Positions 23,367 through 30,805 of a stretch of 35,833 bases of DNA are shown here, piece after piece (position 1 is the first letter of the stretch; each line of letters starts with the position of its first letter). The translations under genes were made by a program, and so were the position numbers. The notes under the pieces are model-generated. The model did no database searches and was not told the origin of the DNA. It saw only the letters and a program-made list of their open reading frames with translations. The stretch lies in NCBI GenBank assembly GCA_035626155.1, contig DASPOF010000107.1, forward strand, positions 1 through 35,833. Reading direction: 5' to 3'. The stretch comes from DASPOF01 sp035626155. Its GTDB lineage: Bacteria; Desulfobacterota; Binatia; Binatales; Binataceae.

Positions 23367-24731
23367 ATGAGCACAACAGGAACAGGGAAAGAGGTTGGCG
23401 CGACGCTCGCCCTGGTGCGTGCGGTCCGCGCGGCGCGCTTCGATGGAATGCCCGAGGATGCGCGCGAGGTGGCGCGCCATTGCCTGCTCGATTTCCTGGG
23501 CGTTGCGGTCGCCGGGTCGCGCGAGCCGCTGGCGGAAATCCTGGCAGATGAGATCGCCGTCAACGAAGGCTCCTCCGAGGCGGGACTCATCGGCCGAAAG
23601 CAGCGCGCGTCGCGGCTGTCGGCGGCGCTCGTGAATGGAGCCGCGGGCCACGCGCTCGATTTCGATGACACGCACTGGGCGATGGGCGGTCATCCGTCGG
23701 CGCCGGTGATTCCGGCGATTCTCGCTTTGGCCGAGAGCGATGGCTTAAGCGGCCGGGCGGTGCTCGAGGGGCTGGTGGCGGGAATCGAGTTCGAGTGCCG
23801 GCTGGGTGCGATGATGGGCCCGGGGCATTACGCGCTTGGATTCCATTCGACCGGCACCTTCGGGACGTTTGGCGCCGCCGCGGCGTGCGCGCACATGATG
23901 CGGCTTACCGAGGACGGATGGCTGCGCGCGCTGGGACTGGCGGGCACGCAGGCGGCGGGACTCAAGTCGGGCTTCGGCACCATGGCGAAGCCGCTGCATG
24001 CGGGCCGGGCCGCATCGAACGGGCTGCTCAGCGCTCTTGCGGCGCGGCGCGGCTTCACTGCGAACACTGCGATCGTCGAGACCGAGCAGGGATTCGCGCT
24101 AACGCACGCCGGCGCGACGCCATCGGCGGAGGCGCTCGATCGATACGCCGGCCGCTGGCTCATCCGCGAGACGCTCTTCAAATATCATGCGTCCTGCTAT
24201 CTGACTCATGCGCCGATCCAGGCCGCCGAGCACATTCGCGCGGAGCATCGGATAGACCCCAAGGCGATCGACGCGGTGGAAGTGCGGGTTGCTCCGTCGC
24301 TTTTCGGCGTGTGCAACATCCAGGCTCCGCGCACGGGCCTGGAGGCGAAATTCAGCCTGCGCGCGACGACCGCGATGGCGCTGCTCGGAACGGATACGAG
24401 CGATCTGGCGACGTTCAGCGATGCGGGGGCGGCGGATCCGGCGCTGGTTGCGTTGCGCGATCGCGTCCGCGTCGTGGCGGTGGAAAAGACGGTCCCCACG
24501 TGCGCCACGGTAATCGTGGAATCGGGCGGGCGGCGATTTCAGGCGCAAGCGGACTCGGGCCAGCCGTCGGCCGACCTGGCCGCGCAGCGCGAAAGCCTGA
24601 CGCGCAAGTTCATGGCGCTGGTGACGCCGGTGCTCGGACGCGCCAGGGCGCAGGAGCTGGCCGACGCCGCACTGCGTGCCGAGGATGTCAGCGCGGCATC
24701 CGATCTGATCCGGCTCACGCAGGCGGCGTGA
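23367..24731 (+). CDS. MmgE/PrpD family protein
   Basis: The 454-residue protein belongs to the family of 2-methylcitrate dehydratase, cis-aconitate decarboxylase and relatives. Landmarks are HCLLDFLGVAVAGSREPL, the active-site-like NGAAGHALDFDDTHWAMGGH, HPSAPVIPAILALAE, GFHSTGTFGTFGAAAACAHM, KPLHAGRAASNGLLSALAAR and KYHASCYLTHAPIQAAE. The ATG at 23367 is preceded by GGCGGAG at 9 bases spacing, so it is preferred over the in-frame TTG at 23361. It lies in one run with the hydrolase-fold gene and, 55 bases on, the crotonase gene. A member of this family also accompanies itaconate gene clusters in pseudomonads. Confidence 0.9.
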   Translation: MSTTGTGKEVGATLALVRAVRAARFDGMPEDAREVARHCLLDFLGVAVAGSREPLAEILADEIAVNEGSSEAGLIGRKQRASRLSAALVNGAAGHALDFDDTHWAMGGHPSAPVIPAILALAESDGLSGRAVLEGLVAGIEFECRLGAMMGPGHYALGFHSTGTFGTFGAAAACAHMMRLTEDGWLRALGLAGTQAAGLKSGFGTMAKPLHAGRAASNGLLSALAARRGFTANTAIVETEQGFALTHAGATPSAEALDRYAGRWLIRETLFKYHASCYLTHAPIQAAEHIRAEHRIDPKAIDAVEVRVAPSLFGVCNIQAPRTGLEAKFSLRATTAMALLGTDTSDLATFSDAGAADPALVALRDRVRVVAVEKTVPTCATVIVESGGRRFQAQADSGQPSADLAAQRESLTRKFMALVTPVLGRARAQELADAALRAEDVSAASDLIRLTQAA

Positions 24732-24786
24732 TCCGGCGAAGCGAGAGATTCACTATAGGACGGACGACAACCGGGAGAATCGCATC

Positions 24787-25569
24787 ATGACGGAAACCAA
24801 AATCGGAGATGTATCGGTAGCGCTGGACGGGAACGTGGCGCAGGTCGAGATTCGGCGTCCACCGCATAATTTCTTCGACGTTAATTTGATTCGCAATCTC
24901 GCCGAGGCATTTGAAGGTCTCGACAAGGAGCCGGCCTGCCGCGCCCTGGTGCTCGCCGCCGAGGGCAAGTCATTTTGCGCCGGCGCGAACTTCGCGAGCC
25001 GGCCGGCGCCGAGCGAGGGCGCATCGGGGGGCGGAAATCCGCTGTACACGGAGGCCGTGCGGCTGTTTGCGTGCAAGAAGCCGGTCGTGGCCGCAATCCA
25101 GGGCCCTGCGATCGGCGGCGGATTTGGGCTCGCGCTGGTCGCCGACTTTCGCGTCGTGTCGCCCGAGGCTCGTTTCGCGGCGAATTTCGTGAAGCTCGGC
25201 ATCCATCCGGGATTCGGCCTCACGTACACGCTCCCGCGGCTCGTCGGGACGCAGAAGGCGAGCCTCCTCTTCTACACGGGACGGCGCATCGGCGGCGAGG
25301 AGGCGCTCGCGTGGGGGCTGGCCGATTTCCTGGTGGAACCGTCGCGCCTGCGCGAGACGGCGACGCAACTTGCCGCCGAGATCGCCGAGAATGCGCCGCT
25401 CGCGGTCGTCTCGACCAGGGCGACGATGCGCCGCGGGATTGCGGATGCGGTCAAAGCGCAGACCGATCACGAACTGGCGGAGCAGACCTGGCTGATGCGA
25501 ACCGAAGATCACCGCGAAGGCGTGAAAGCCGTCGCCGAGCGCCGGCCGGGCCGGTTCATCGGGAAATGA
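24787..25569 (+). CDS. Enoyl-CoA hydratase/isomerase (crotonase) family protein lacking both hydratase glutamates
   Basis: A 260-residue crotonase. The oxyanion-hole segments are intact: GKSFCAGANF and QGPAIGGGFGLALVADFRVV, followed by GIHPGFGLTYTLPRLVG. Aligned by eye with rat mitochondrial hydratase, the Glu144 position is Phe134 (in FAANFVKLG) and the Glu164 position is Leu160 (in KASLLFYTG). Simple hydration is therefore unlikely. Isomerase, hydrolase or C-C bond chemistry is more plausible. It follows MmgE/PrpD by 55 bases and overlaps the convergent YqgE/AlgH gene by 14 bases at the 3' end. Confidence 0.9.
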   Translation: MTETKIGDVSVALDGNVAQVEIRRPPHNFFDVNLIRNLAEAFEGLDKEPACRALVLAAEGKSFCAGANFASRPAPSEGASGGGNPLYTEAVRLFACKKPVVAAIQGPAIGGGFGLALVADFRVVSPEARFAANFVKLGIHPGFGLTYTLPRLVGTQKASLLFYTGRRIGGEEALAWGLADFLVEPSRLRETATQLAAEIAENAPLAVVSTRATMRRGIADAVKAQTDHELAEQTWLMRTEDHREGVKAVAERRPGRFIGK

Positions 25570-26314
25570 GCTGAGAGAATGCGGTGCGCGGCGCCGGTGA
25601 TGCCAGAGCGTCCGTGCAGCAAATCAGCCCGAGTACGCCGGGTTCCCTGAGCCGCGGCTCATCGACTTCCAGCAGTTGGCCCCGCTCGACGAGCGCGCGC
25701 CAAACGGCGCGGGGGTCCTGGCTGAACACAAATTCGGTGTCGGCCGGCATCGTGTACCACGAGCCCTCGAGAATTTCGCCGTGAAGCTGGTCCCGCGTCC
25801 ATTGCGCGCGGCCGAGGAAGAGGCGCAGGTCCTTGGTCGATCCGGCATTTTTGAGTATCCCCGCGATGGCTCTGGGGGCCGCGGTCAGATAGACGTCGTC
25901 GAATAGCTGGATCGCGTCCGCGCCCGGTGACGAGCCGCGCACCAGGAGCGCCGGCTCGTCCTCGCCCACGGGGCCTCCGAAGTACGCCGTCTCAGATTGC
26001 TTCTTGAGCGGCGAGACATGAGAGAACAACTCTCGCACCGGGACGGTGGTCGGTTTGTTGATGATCAAGCCTGCGACCAGAGGAAACTCGGTCTGCGGCA
26101 ACATCAAGATAACCGACTGCTGGAAGAGCGGGTCCTGCAGGTCGCGAGTCGCGACGAGGAACGTCGGCTTCGCATCCGCGCTCTGCGCATCGCGCGCCGT
26201 CATCATGGCGGCGGCGAGCGCCGAGCACAGGGCGAACATCACGGCCGAGACCCAACCGCGAGGCGAACGAAGCGGCCGTCCCCGGCGGCGCAGATCGGAC
26301 CCGATAGAATCCAT
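25556..26314 (-). CDS. YqgE/AlgH (UPF0301, DUF179) protein with an N-terminal export signal
   Basis: The 252-residue product contains the complete UPF0301 core: TFLVATRDLQDPLFQQSVIL, GLIINKPTTVPVRELF, YFGGPVGEDEPALLV, LFDDVYLT, LRLFLGRAQWTRDQLHGEIL and GSWYTMPADTEFVF. Before it stand about 45 extra residues: an Arg-rich n-region, the hydrophobic WVSAVMFALCSALAAAMM and a possible cleavage site near AQSADA. Ordinary UPF0301 proteins are about 185 residues and cytoplasmic, so this version is probably exported. The start is the ATG at 26314 or the GTG at 26317. It lies 97 bases downstream of a short zinc-ribbon gene on the same strand. Confidence 0.9.
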   Translation of the reverse strand: MDSIGSDLRRRGRPLRSPRGWVSAVMFALCSALAAAMMTARDAQSADAKPTFLVATRDLQDPLFQQSVILMLPQTEFPLVAGLIINKPTTVPVRELFSHVSPLKKQSETAYFGGPVGEDEPALLVRGSSPGADAIQLFDDVYLTAAPRAIAGILKNAGSTKDLRLFLGRAQWTRDQLHGEILEGSWYTMPADTEFVFSQDPRAVWRALVERGQLLEVDEPRLREPGVLGLICCTDALASPAPRTAFSQLISR

Positions 26315-26411
26315 CACCTACGACGCTTATGAGGATCGCGGAGTGCGGGTCAAGGGCGTCGCGGACGATTTCCGAATCGCGCGCGCGCGCCGCTCACTGA
26401 GATTGCGAGAC

Positions 26412-26651
26412 CTAGTCTCTCAGCGGTACGGCCCAGTCCCACGCGTAGCGGCTCTTTACGTCGTCGCTCAGCAGGCGGCTCACGATGTTGTCGCCGCAAG
26501 CCGCGCAAAAGAACAGCCGCTGCTCGTTGTCGAGTGCGAGCATCAGGATCTTGTCACCGGTCGGGGTGGCCGCGAACGGTCCATTGCAGACGCTGCACGC
26601 GTCTGACAAGAGTTGGGCTCGATTGACGATGAGAAAAGATTTTGCCGGCAA
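26412..26651 (-). CDS. Short zinc-ribbon paralogue 1 (CxxC...FFCxxCG...YxWDWAVP)
   Basis: A 79-residue protein. The start is a TTG at 26651 preceded by AAGGAGG at 8 bases spacing; the upstream GTG at 26705 would run through that site. The product begins with SFLIVNRAQ, then Cys19/Cys22, the strand TGDKILMLA (31-39), LFFCAACGDNI with Cys49/Cys52, and the terminal motif RYAWDWAVPLRD. The four Cys should bind one zinc. About half the residues are shared with the short proteins at 30500 and 31789, and the two-knuckle core also occurs in the long proteins at 28975 and 30806. The family is not recognised. A cytoplasmic protein- or nucleic-acid-binding role is only a guess. Confidence 0.82.
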   Translation of the reverse strand: MPAKSFLIVNRAQLLSDACSVCNGPFAATPTGDKILMLALDNEQRLFFCAACGDNIVSRLLSDDVKSRYAWDWAVPLRD

Positions 26652-26838
26652 GGGAGGTTCCTCCTTTTTAACTACTTCGCTGTCTCGGCAGATTCTCCAG
26701 AACACGATAGATACGCCGTGGCGGATTCAGCGGCGGAAGTTCAGACGCCGCAACCCATCGCTGTGGACGGCGGACTCGGGATTTAGCGTCGGATTGAGTC
26801 GATACGATGTCCTGTCTGTGAACAGACCGCGCATATAA

Positions 26839-28899
26839 CTAGTCCTTCCTGAGCAATCCGCCAAGGGCGGCAAGCATCAGCGCGAGGAGCGTCCATCCCG
26901 CAAGTTCATGCGCGACCAGGTAGGTTTCGCAGGCGATGTAGGCGCGGTCTCCCGGGCCCCTCGCGTTAGGCCACCAGAATGCCTTCTGGTGAAGGTCAAC
27001 GAAAGGCACCAACGCATCCGTCGAGAAGAGGTACGGATCGAATGGCGGATACGCCTCGAGCCGGGCGGCGGTCCGGTGCGCTTCGTACCAGCCGTCCCGG
27101 TATACCCAGCTCTGCGATTGCACGATCACGCCGGACCGCTGCGCGTAGCCGAAGATTTGCGCCCCGGCGATGATGAATCCTCCGAGCCACAGCGCCGCCA
27201 GCCACGGTCTGTAACCGTAGCCCACCGTCGCACCCAGCAGCGCGATCCAAGCTCTCGACCACCAGGGCAGGTTGCCCTTCCTCAGCAGGGCCTTCCTTTT
27301 GGCGATTGCGATCTCGCGCGACTGGCGCTCATGGCCGGCGGCGGTCAGCGCGCGAATCAGTTCATCGAACGGCTGCGGCGCATACCGATCGCCCTGTCTT
27401 TCGAGCCAGGCCAGGCAATCGCGAGCGCTCAATCGTTGCGATCGTTCGGGTGGTGGGCCGGCGGCGACGCGATCGTATTTGAATCCATCCAGGACGAGGC
27501 AGCCGGGCGCGGGCCAGCTCTGCGGCGGCCCGATCAGAAATCGGCCGGCTCTGGCATGTGCAAGGTTCAGGATTCCGATCGGGGGCCGAGCCGGGCCGGG
27601 CAATGTCAGATCGCCGGCGATGGCGGCCCGTTCGATCGAAAAACACGGTCCGCCGGGATTTTCGAAACTTGCCCCGGCGCATGAGAGGTCTCCGCCTATC
27701 TCCGCTGCGGTGAGCCGCACTGCGCCGTGGGCGCTGAAATCCGGTTCCAGGCGAAGGGTCCCTCGCACCGTCACGCGATCGGCAATGAGGGCGGCGGCGC
27801 GAGCTTCGTGCGGCCCATCGATCGAATCTGTCCGCCCGAAAGCCTCGAATGATGCGCCGGCGCAATCGAGACCCGCACCGATTTCCGCCCCGGCGAGATC
27901 TACCGTTCCACGGGTTAGAAGGCGCGGGCCAAGGAAAACCGAGCCGCCCACCGCAATCCTTTGCGCGGCGATTGCAGAGGAAGCGGGGTTGTCCAACCGG
28001 CTCGATTCGCACATGAGATCGCGCCCCAATCGAGCGCCGGTGAGCCTCACCTCGCCGTTGGCGGCCACGCCGCGCAATTCGATGGCGCCGGCCACGTGTG
28101 CGCTATCGGCACAGAGCGCGACCCGGCCGTGATTCTCAAAGGCTGCATTGATGCACGTCAGATCGCCGCCGATCCCCGAGCCGGCGAGGCTGACCTCGCC
28201 CCTGGCAGAGAAGCCGTCGCAGAGAAAGACGCCGCCGGCGACCCTGGCCCGATCCGCCCGCAACGCTCTGCCGGCTCGATTGTCGAGGGACGCGCCGGTG
28301 CATTCCAAATCGGACCCAATCCGCGCGCCGGCGAGGATGACCTCGCCCCGGATCTGCGCGCCGCGCAGAATCAAGCTGCCGGTTACGGCGACCCGGTCCG
28401 CATCGAGCGCGATGGCGTCGCGGTTCGTCAGGCAGGCATCGGCACAGCTCAGGATGCCGCCGACTTTCGCGCGCGCGATTTGAACCTGGCTTGTCGCGGT
28501 GAGTTCGTCGAGAAAAAGGTCGCGTGCGATCGACAAGCCGCTCGCGCTCAGCCCGTTGATGCACGAAGCCGTCAGGCGTATCGACAGCGCGGATGCATTC
28601 TCCAGGATGAGGGGCCGATCGATGAAGCAGGCGCAGAGCGCAAAAGGGAAGCCTAGCTCGGCGTCTCGGAGATCGAGCTGTCCCGCGATTCTCGCCCCCT
28701 TGATTACAATCCCAACAGCGCCGACGCGGCACTCCGATGCGCCGGTGACGAGCGCCTTAATTACCTCGCAGCGTATCGTGCGCTCCGGACCCCAGGCGTA
28801 ACCCTGAGTCGGTTTCGATTCTGCGGCAGCGGAAAAATCAGCGACCCGGCCGTGGCCGACACAATCGATCAACCGTTGTTCCGAGGGTGTGAGGCTCAT
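26839..28899 (-). CDS. Beta-helix repeat protein with C-terminal membrane helices
   Basis: The 686-residue protein has a short N-terminal helical part (TPSEQRLIDCVGHGR). From about residue 65 to 480 there are degenerate repeats of about 45 residues, each like RVAVTGSLILRGAQIRGEV then GARIGSDLECTGASLDN. They predict a right-handed beta-helix related to pentapeptide/polymer-forming repeats. After a Pro-rich linker comes a helical segment (CLAWLERQGDRYAPQPFDEL, AGHERQSREIAIAKRKALL). Hydrophobic segments follow (WIALLGATVGYGYRPWLAAL, LWLGGFIIAGAQIFGYA, and GWTLLALMLAALGGLL near the end). Similar proteins are sometimes labelled membrane-associated oxidoreductase, but no redox motif is seen. The start is uncertain (ATG 28899 or GTG 28917; no good ribosome-binding site). 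It lies 75 bases downstream of a long zinc-ribbon gene. Confidence 0.8.
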   Translation of the reverse strand: MSLTPSEQRLIDCVGHGRVADFSAAAESKPTQGYAWGPERTIRCEVIKALVTGASECRVGAVGIVIKGARIAGQLDLRDAELGFPFALCACFIDRPLILENASALSIRLTASCINGLSASGLSIARDLFLDELTATSQVQIARAKVGGILSCADACLTNRDAIALDADRVAVTGSLILRGAQIRGEVILAGARIGSDLECTGASLDNRAGRALRADRARVAGGVFLCDGFSARGEVSLAGSGIGGDLTCINAAFENHGRVALCADSAHVAGAIELRGVAANGEVRLTGARLGRDLMCESSRLDNPASSAIAAQRIAVGGSVFLGPRLLTRGTVDLAGAEIGAGLDCAGASFEAFGRTDSIDGPHEARAAALIADRVTVRGTLRLEPDFSAHGAVRLTAAEIGGDLSCAGASFENPGGPCFSIERAAIAGDLTLPGPARPPIGILNLAHARAGRFLIGPPQSWPAPGCLVLDGFKYDRVAAGPPPERSQRLSARDCLAWLERQGDRYAPQPFDELIRALTAAGHERQSREIAIAKRKALLRKGNLPWWSRAWIALLGATVGYGYRPWLAALWLGGFIIAGAQIFGYAQRSGVIVQSQSWVYRDGWYEAHRTAARLEAYPPFDPYLFSTDALVPFVDLHQKAFWWPNARGPGDRAYIACETYLVAHELAGWTLLALMLAALGGLLRKD

Positions 28900-28974
28900 C
28901 TGGCTGGCCCGAAACACGTTTCATTGTGAGGTAATTCATCGGCCGGCGTCCCGCAATCGGAGAAGGCGATTACT

Positions 28975-29877
28975 CTACGGCGCAGCCGGGGAAAAGACCG
29001 CACGCCGATCCAGGGCAGCCAAACGCTCCGGTACGGAAGGCGGAGGCGGGGGCTGCCAGCCGTCGAAGAGTTCCGCAGGCGGGATTACGACCTTCTCGCC
29101 GTCGGCATCGACGCGGTACACCGCGCCGAGAGTCTTAAGCGCGCTCTCAATCTCTTTCACAGACACTTGCTCGCGAAGCGCGCGAATCCGCAGAGCGCGC
29201 AGCCGGCACGGACCTCGGAACAGGACGTCGCGGACATAGAGGAACGCCCGTACGCGGGCATCCTCGATGGCGCCATCGATCATGGCGCGGTGTAGCGCCG
29301 CCGCCGCGGTCGAGCGTTGATCCTTCTCGGAAGCATCGTCGTGGACAAAGCCCCATCGCCGCGCGCGCCGTTTCCATCGTTTGAGCGCCCCAAGGGATCG
29401 GATCAGTCCATGCGGCTCGAATTCGGCGAGCCAATCCCAGGCGTAGTGATCGCGGCCCCGGGCGCTCGTCCTCGATGTGACGTTCTCCCCGCATCGCGCG
29501 CAAAATAACATCAATACGTTGGCATCCCCCTCGACCCACGGAGTTGCCACCAAAACACGTTCTCCGACGAACGTCGTTGAGCGGTCGAGCAGCGGCGACA
29601 AGTGCCCGTTCGTATTCGCAATCAGCACCTTGTTGCCGACGAAGAGCCGCTTCTCAGCCGGTCCGGACTGGAGGAACTGAAGGGCGACCTTGAACTTTTC
29701 ACCAGCGCGGCGCGGCGGATCGAATGTTCGTCCGCATACCGAGCATCGCGGTTCGAACACGGGCAAACCCTTTTCGAGCAGCACCGAGCCCTTGGGATAG
29801 CCCCCGTCGCCATCGGTCTTCCACTCGGACGGGGAATCCCCCGAGACAATCGGCGTGAGCGATTGCGGTGATTTCAT
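28975..29877 (-). CDS. Long zinc-ribbon paralogue 1 with C-terminal extra domain
   Basis: A 300-residue protein starting at the ATG at 29877, with GGAGG at 6 bases spacing. LLEKGLPVFEPRCSVCGRTF carries Cys45/Cys48. Two similar strands follow, LFVGNKVLIANTN (78-90) and TFVGERVLVATPW (102-114), then LFCARCGENVTSR with Cys126/Cys129 and HYAWDWLAEFEP. This is the core of the short paralogues with about 50 extra residues between the knuckles. A C-terminal domain (about 190-262, RVRAFLYVRDVLFRGPCRLR, LRIRALREQVSVKEIESALK, TLGAVYRVDADGEKVVI) is shared with the protein at 30806 and could be a winged helix. A good promoter lies 145-173 bases upstream. Confidence 0.83.
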   Translation of the reverse strand: MKSPQSLTPIVSGDSPSEWKTDGDGGYPKGSVLLEKGLPVFEPRCSVCGRTFDPPRRAGEKFKVALQFLQSGPAEKRLFVGNKVLIANTNGHLSPLLDRSTTFVGERVLVATPWVEGDANVLMLFCARCGENVTSRTSARGRDHYAWDWLAEFEPHGLIRSLGALKRWKRRARRWGFVHDDASEKDQRSTAAAALHRAMIDGAIEDARVRAFLYVRDVLFRGPCRLRALRIRALREQVSVKEIESALKTLGAVYRVDADGEKVVIPPAELFDGWQPPPPPSVPERLAALDRRAVFSPAAP

Positions 29878-30021
29878 CGCTTCCCTCCAGCTCGCAATGC
29901 GTTCCACAGCCGGCCCAGCCTCCACGCAGACCTTCGGCAATCCCCCCAGTTTCGATCAAATTCGCACGATTTCAATTTCTGCCAGCATTCGGCATCGAAA
30001 TCGCTACTTTTTAGCAGCTAC

Positions 30022-30050
30022 ATTATTTATGCCGCACTAAAATAAGTCAA
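30022..30050 (-). promoter_or_regulatory. Predicted sigma-70-type promoter for the leftward zinc-ribbon/beta-helix genes
   Basis: On the minus strand TTGACT (30050-30045, 5 of 6 to consensus) and AATAAT (30027-30022, 5 of 6) are separated by exactly 17 bases, in a locally AT-rich stretch of a high-GC genome. Transcription would start near 30015 and give a leader of about 138 bases before the ATG at 29877. Confidence 0.6.
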
Positions 30051-30113
30051 TCCATCCGAGCATCGCTGTCGAAGATTATCGGCGGGTCGGCCGAAAGGCA
30101 GGGGATTACGGTC

Positions 30114-30129
30114 AACCCGGGCCCGGGTT
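30114..30129. repeat. 16-bp perfect palindrome AACCCGGGCCCGGGTT
   Basis: A perfect palindrome in the intergenic region between two divergent zinc-ribbon paralogues, 64 bases upstream of the leftward promoter. It is a candidate binding site for a dimeric protein. GC-rich composition makes chance occurrence less unlikely. Confidence 0.5.
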
Positions 30130-30499
30130 CTGGGCCATCCCGGGTCGGGCTCGCGGGCAGGGAGACGCGAAACCGCCCGCTTACTCTCCGAGGATGCGGG
30201 CGCGGCCGAGCGTGTTATCCAGTTGCAAAAGCGCTCCCCTCGTCGATGTTTTGCAACAAGACTCGACGGGTTCCGGCGGGTGCGTCCAGACGGCGGCGCC
30301 CCGGAGGGCTGTCATTACCGTGCCGCGGTCGTTCGCGCGCCCAGTGATTTCGCGAATTAAGTCGCCAGCTTGTGCGGGAGTGGGCCTAGAGTTCCCCAGG
30401 TAGCCGGATTGGCACGTCGGTTGCGTCATGCCTCGAATCTGAAGGCGCCCGGCGATGGGTGCGGCTCAGAATCACGCGAACCGAGAGGGAGGAATTCAT

Positions 30500-30766
30500 T
30501 TGCAGCCAAGCATGTTTCTGATGGTGAACCGCGCACATGTCGCGGAGCTGGCCTGCAGCGCCTGCGGCGGACCATTCGCAACCAATCCGACTGGTGACAA
30601 GGCCCTGGTCGCCACGATAGGGAAGGACTCGCGAGTCTTCTTTTTCTGCTCGGCCTGCGGCGACAACATCATGGGTCGCGTGTCGAGCGACGACGCCAAG
30701 GGCCATTACGGATGGGACTGGGCGGTGCCGGTGCGCAATGGCGTGGTCCACGAGCGGCCTGCATAA
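30500..30766 (+). CDS. Short zinc-ribbon paralogue 2
   Basis: An 88-residue protein. The TTG at 30500 lies 7 bases after GAGGGAGG; the next in-frame ATG (30512) is too far from that site. Layout: MFLMVNRAH, Cys19/Cys22 in ACSACGGPF, the strand TGDKALVATIG (31-41), FFFCSACGDNIMGR with Cys50/Cys53, then HYGWDWAVPVRN and a short extra tail. It is very close to the protein at 31789 and close to the one at 26412. Like paralogue 1 it appears to use a TTG start behind a strong ribosome-binding site. It converges with the long paralogue at 30806 (39-bp gap). Confidence 0.82.
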   Translation: MQPSMFLMVNRAHVAELACSACGGPFATNPTGDKALVATIGKDSRVFFFCSACGDNIMGRVSSDDAKGHYGWDWAVPVRNGVVHERPA

Positions 30767-30805
30767 CGACCCCCGCGAATCCAGTCGATATCGTCGAACT
30801 TACGC

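Larger units (their letters stand above)
29878..30499. other. Intergenic region between divergent zinc-ribbon genes
   Basis: This 622-bp gap separates the leftward gene starting at 29877 from the rightward gene starting at 30500. It holds the promoter at 30022-30050, an AT-rich patch (29960-30055) and a 16-bp perfect palindrome (30114-30129). GAGGGAGG at 30485-30492 is the ribosome-binding site of the rightward gene. A frame at 30181-30429 on the minus strand lacks a ribosome-binding site and family features and is not called. Confidence 0.6.

Noticed and set aside
30181..30429. 82-residue minus-strand frame between divergent zinc-ribbon genes
   Set aside because: No ribosome-binding site, no recognisable motif or composition typical of the neighbouring genes; it covers the intergenic region upstream of the 30500 gene.
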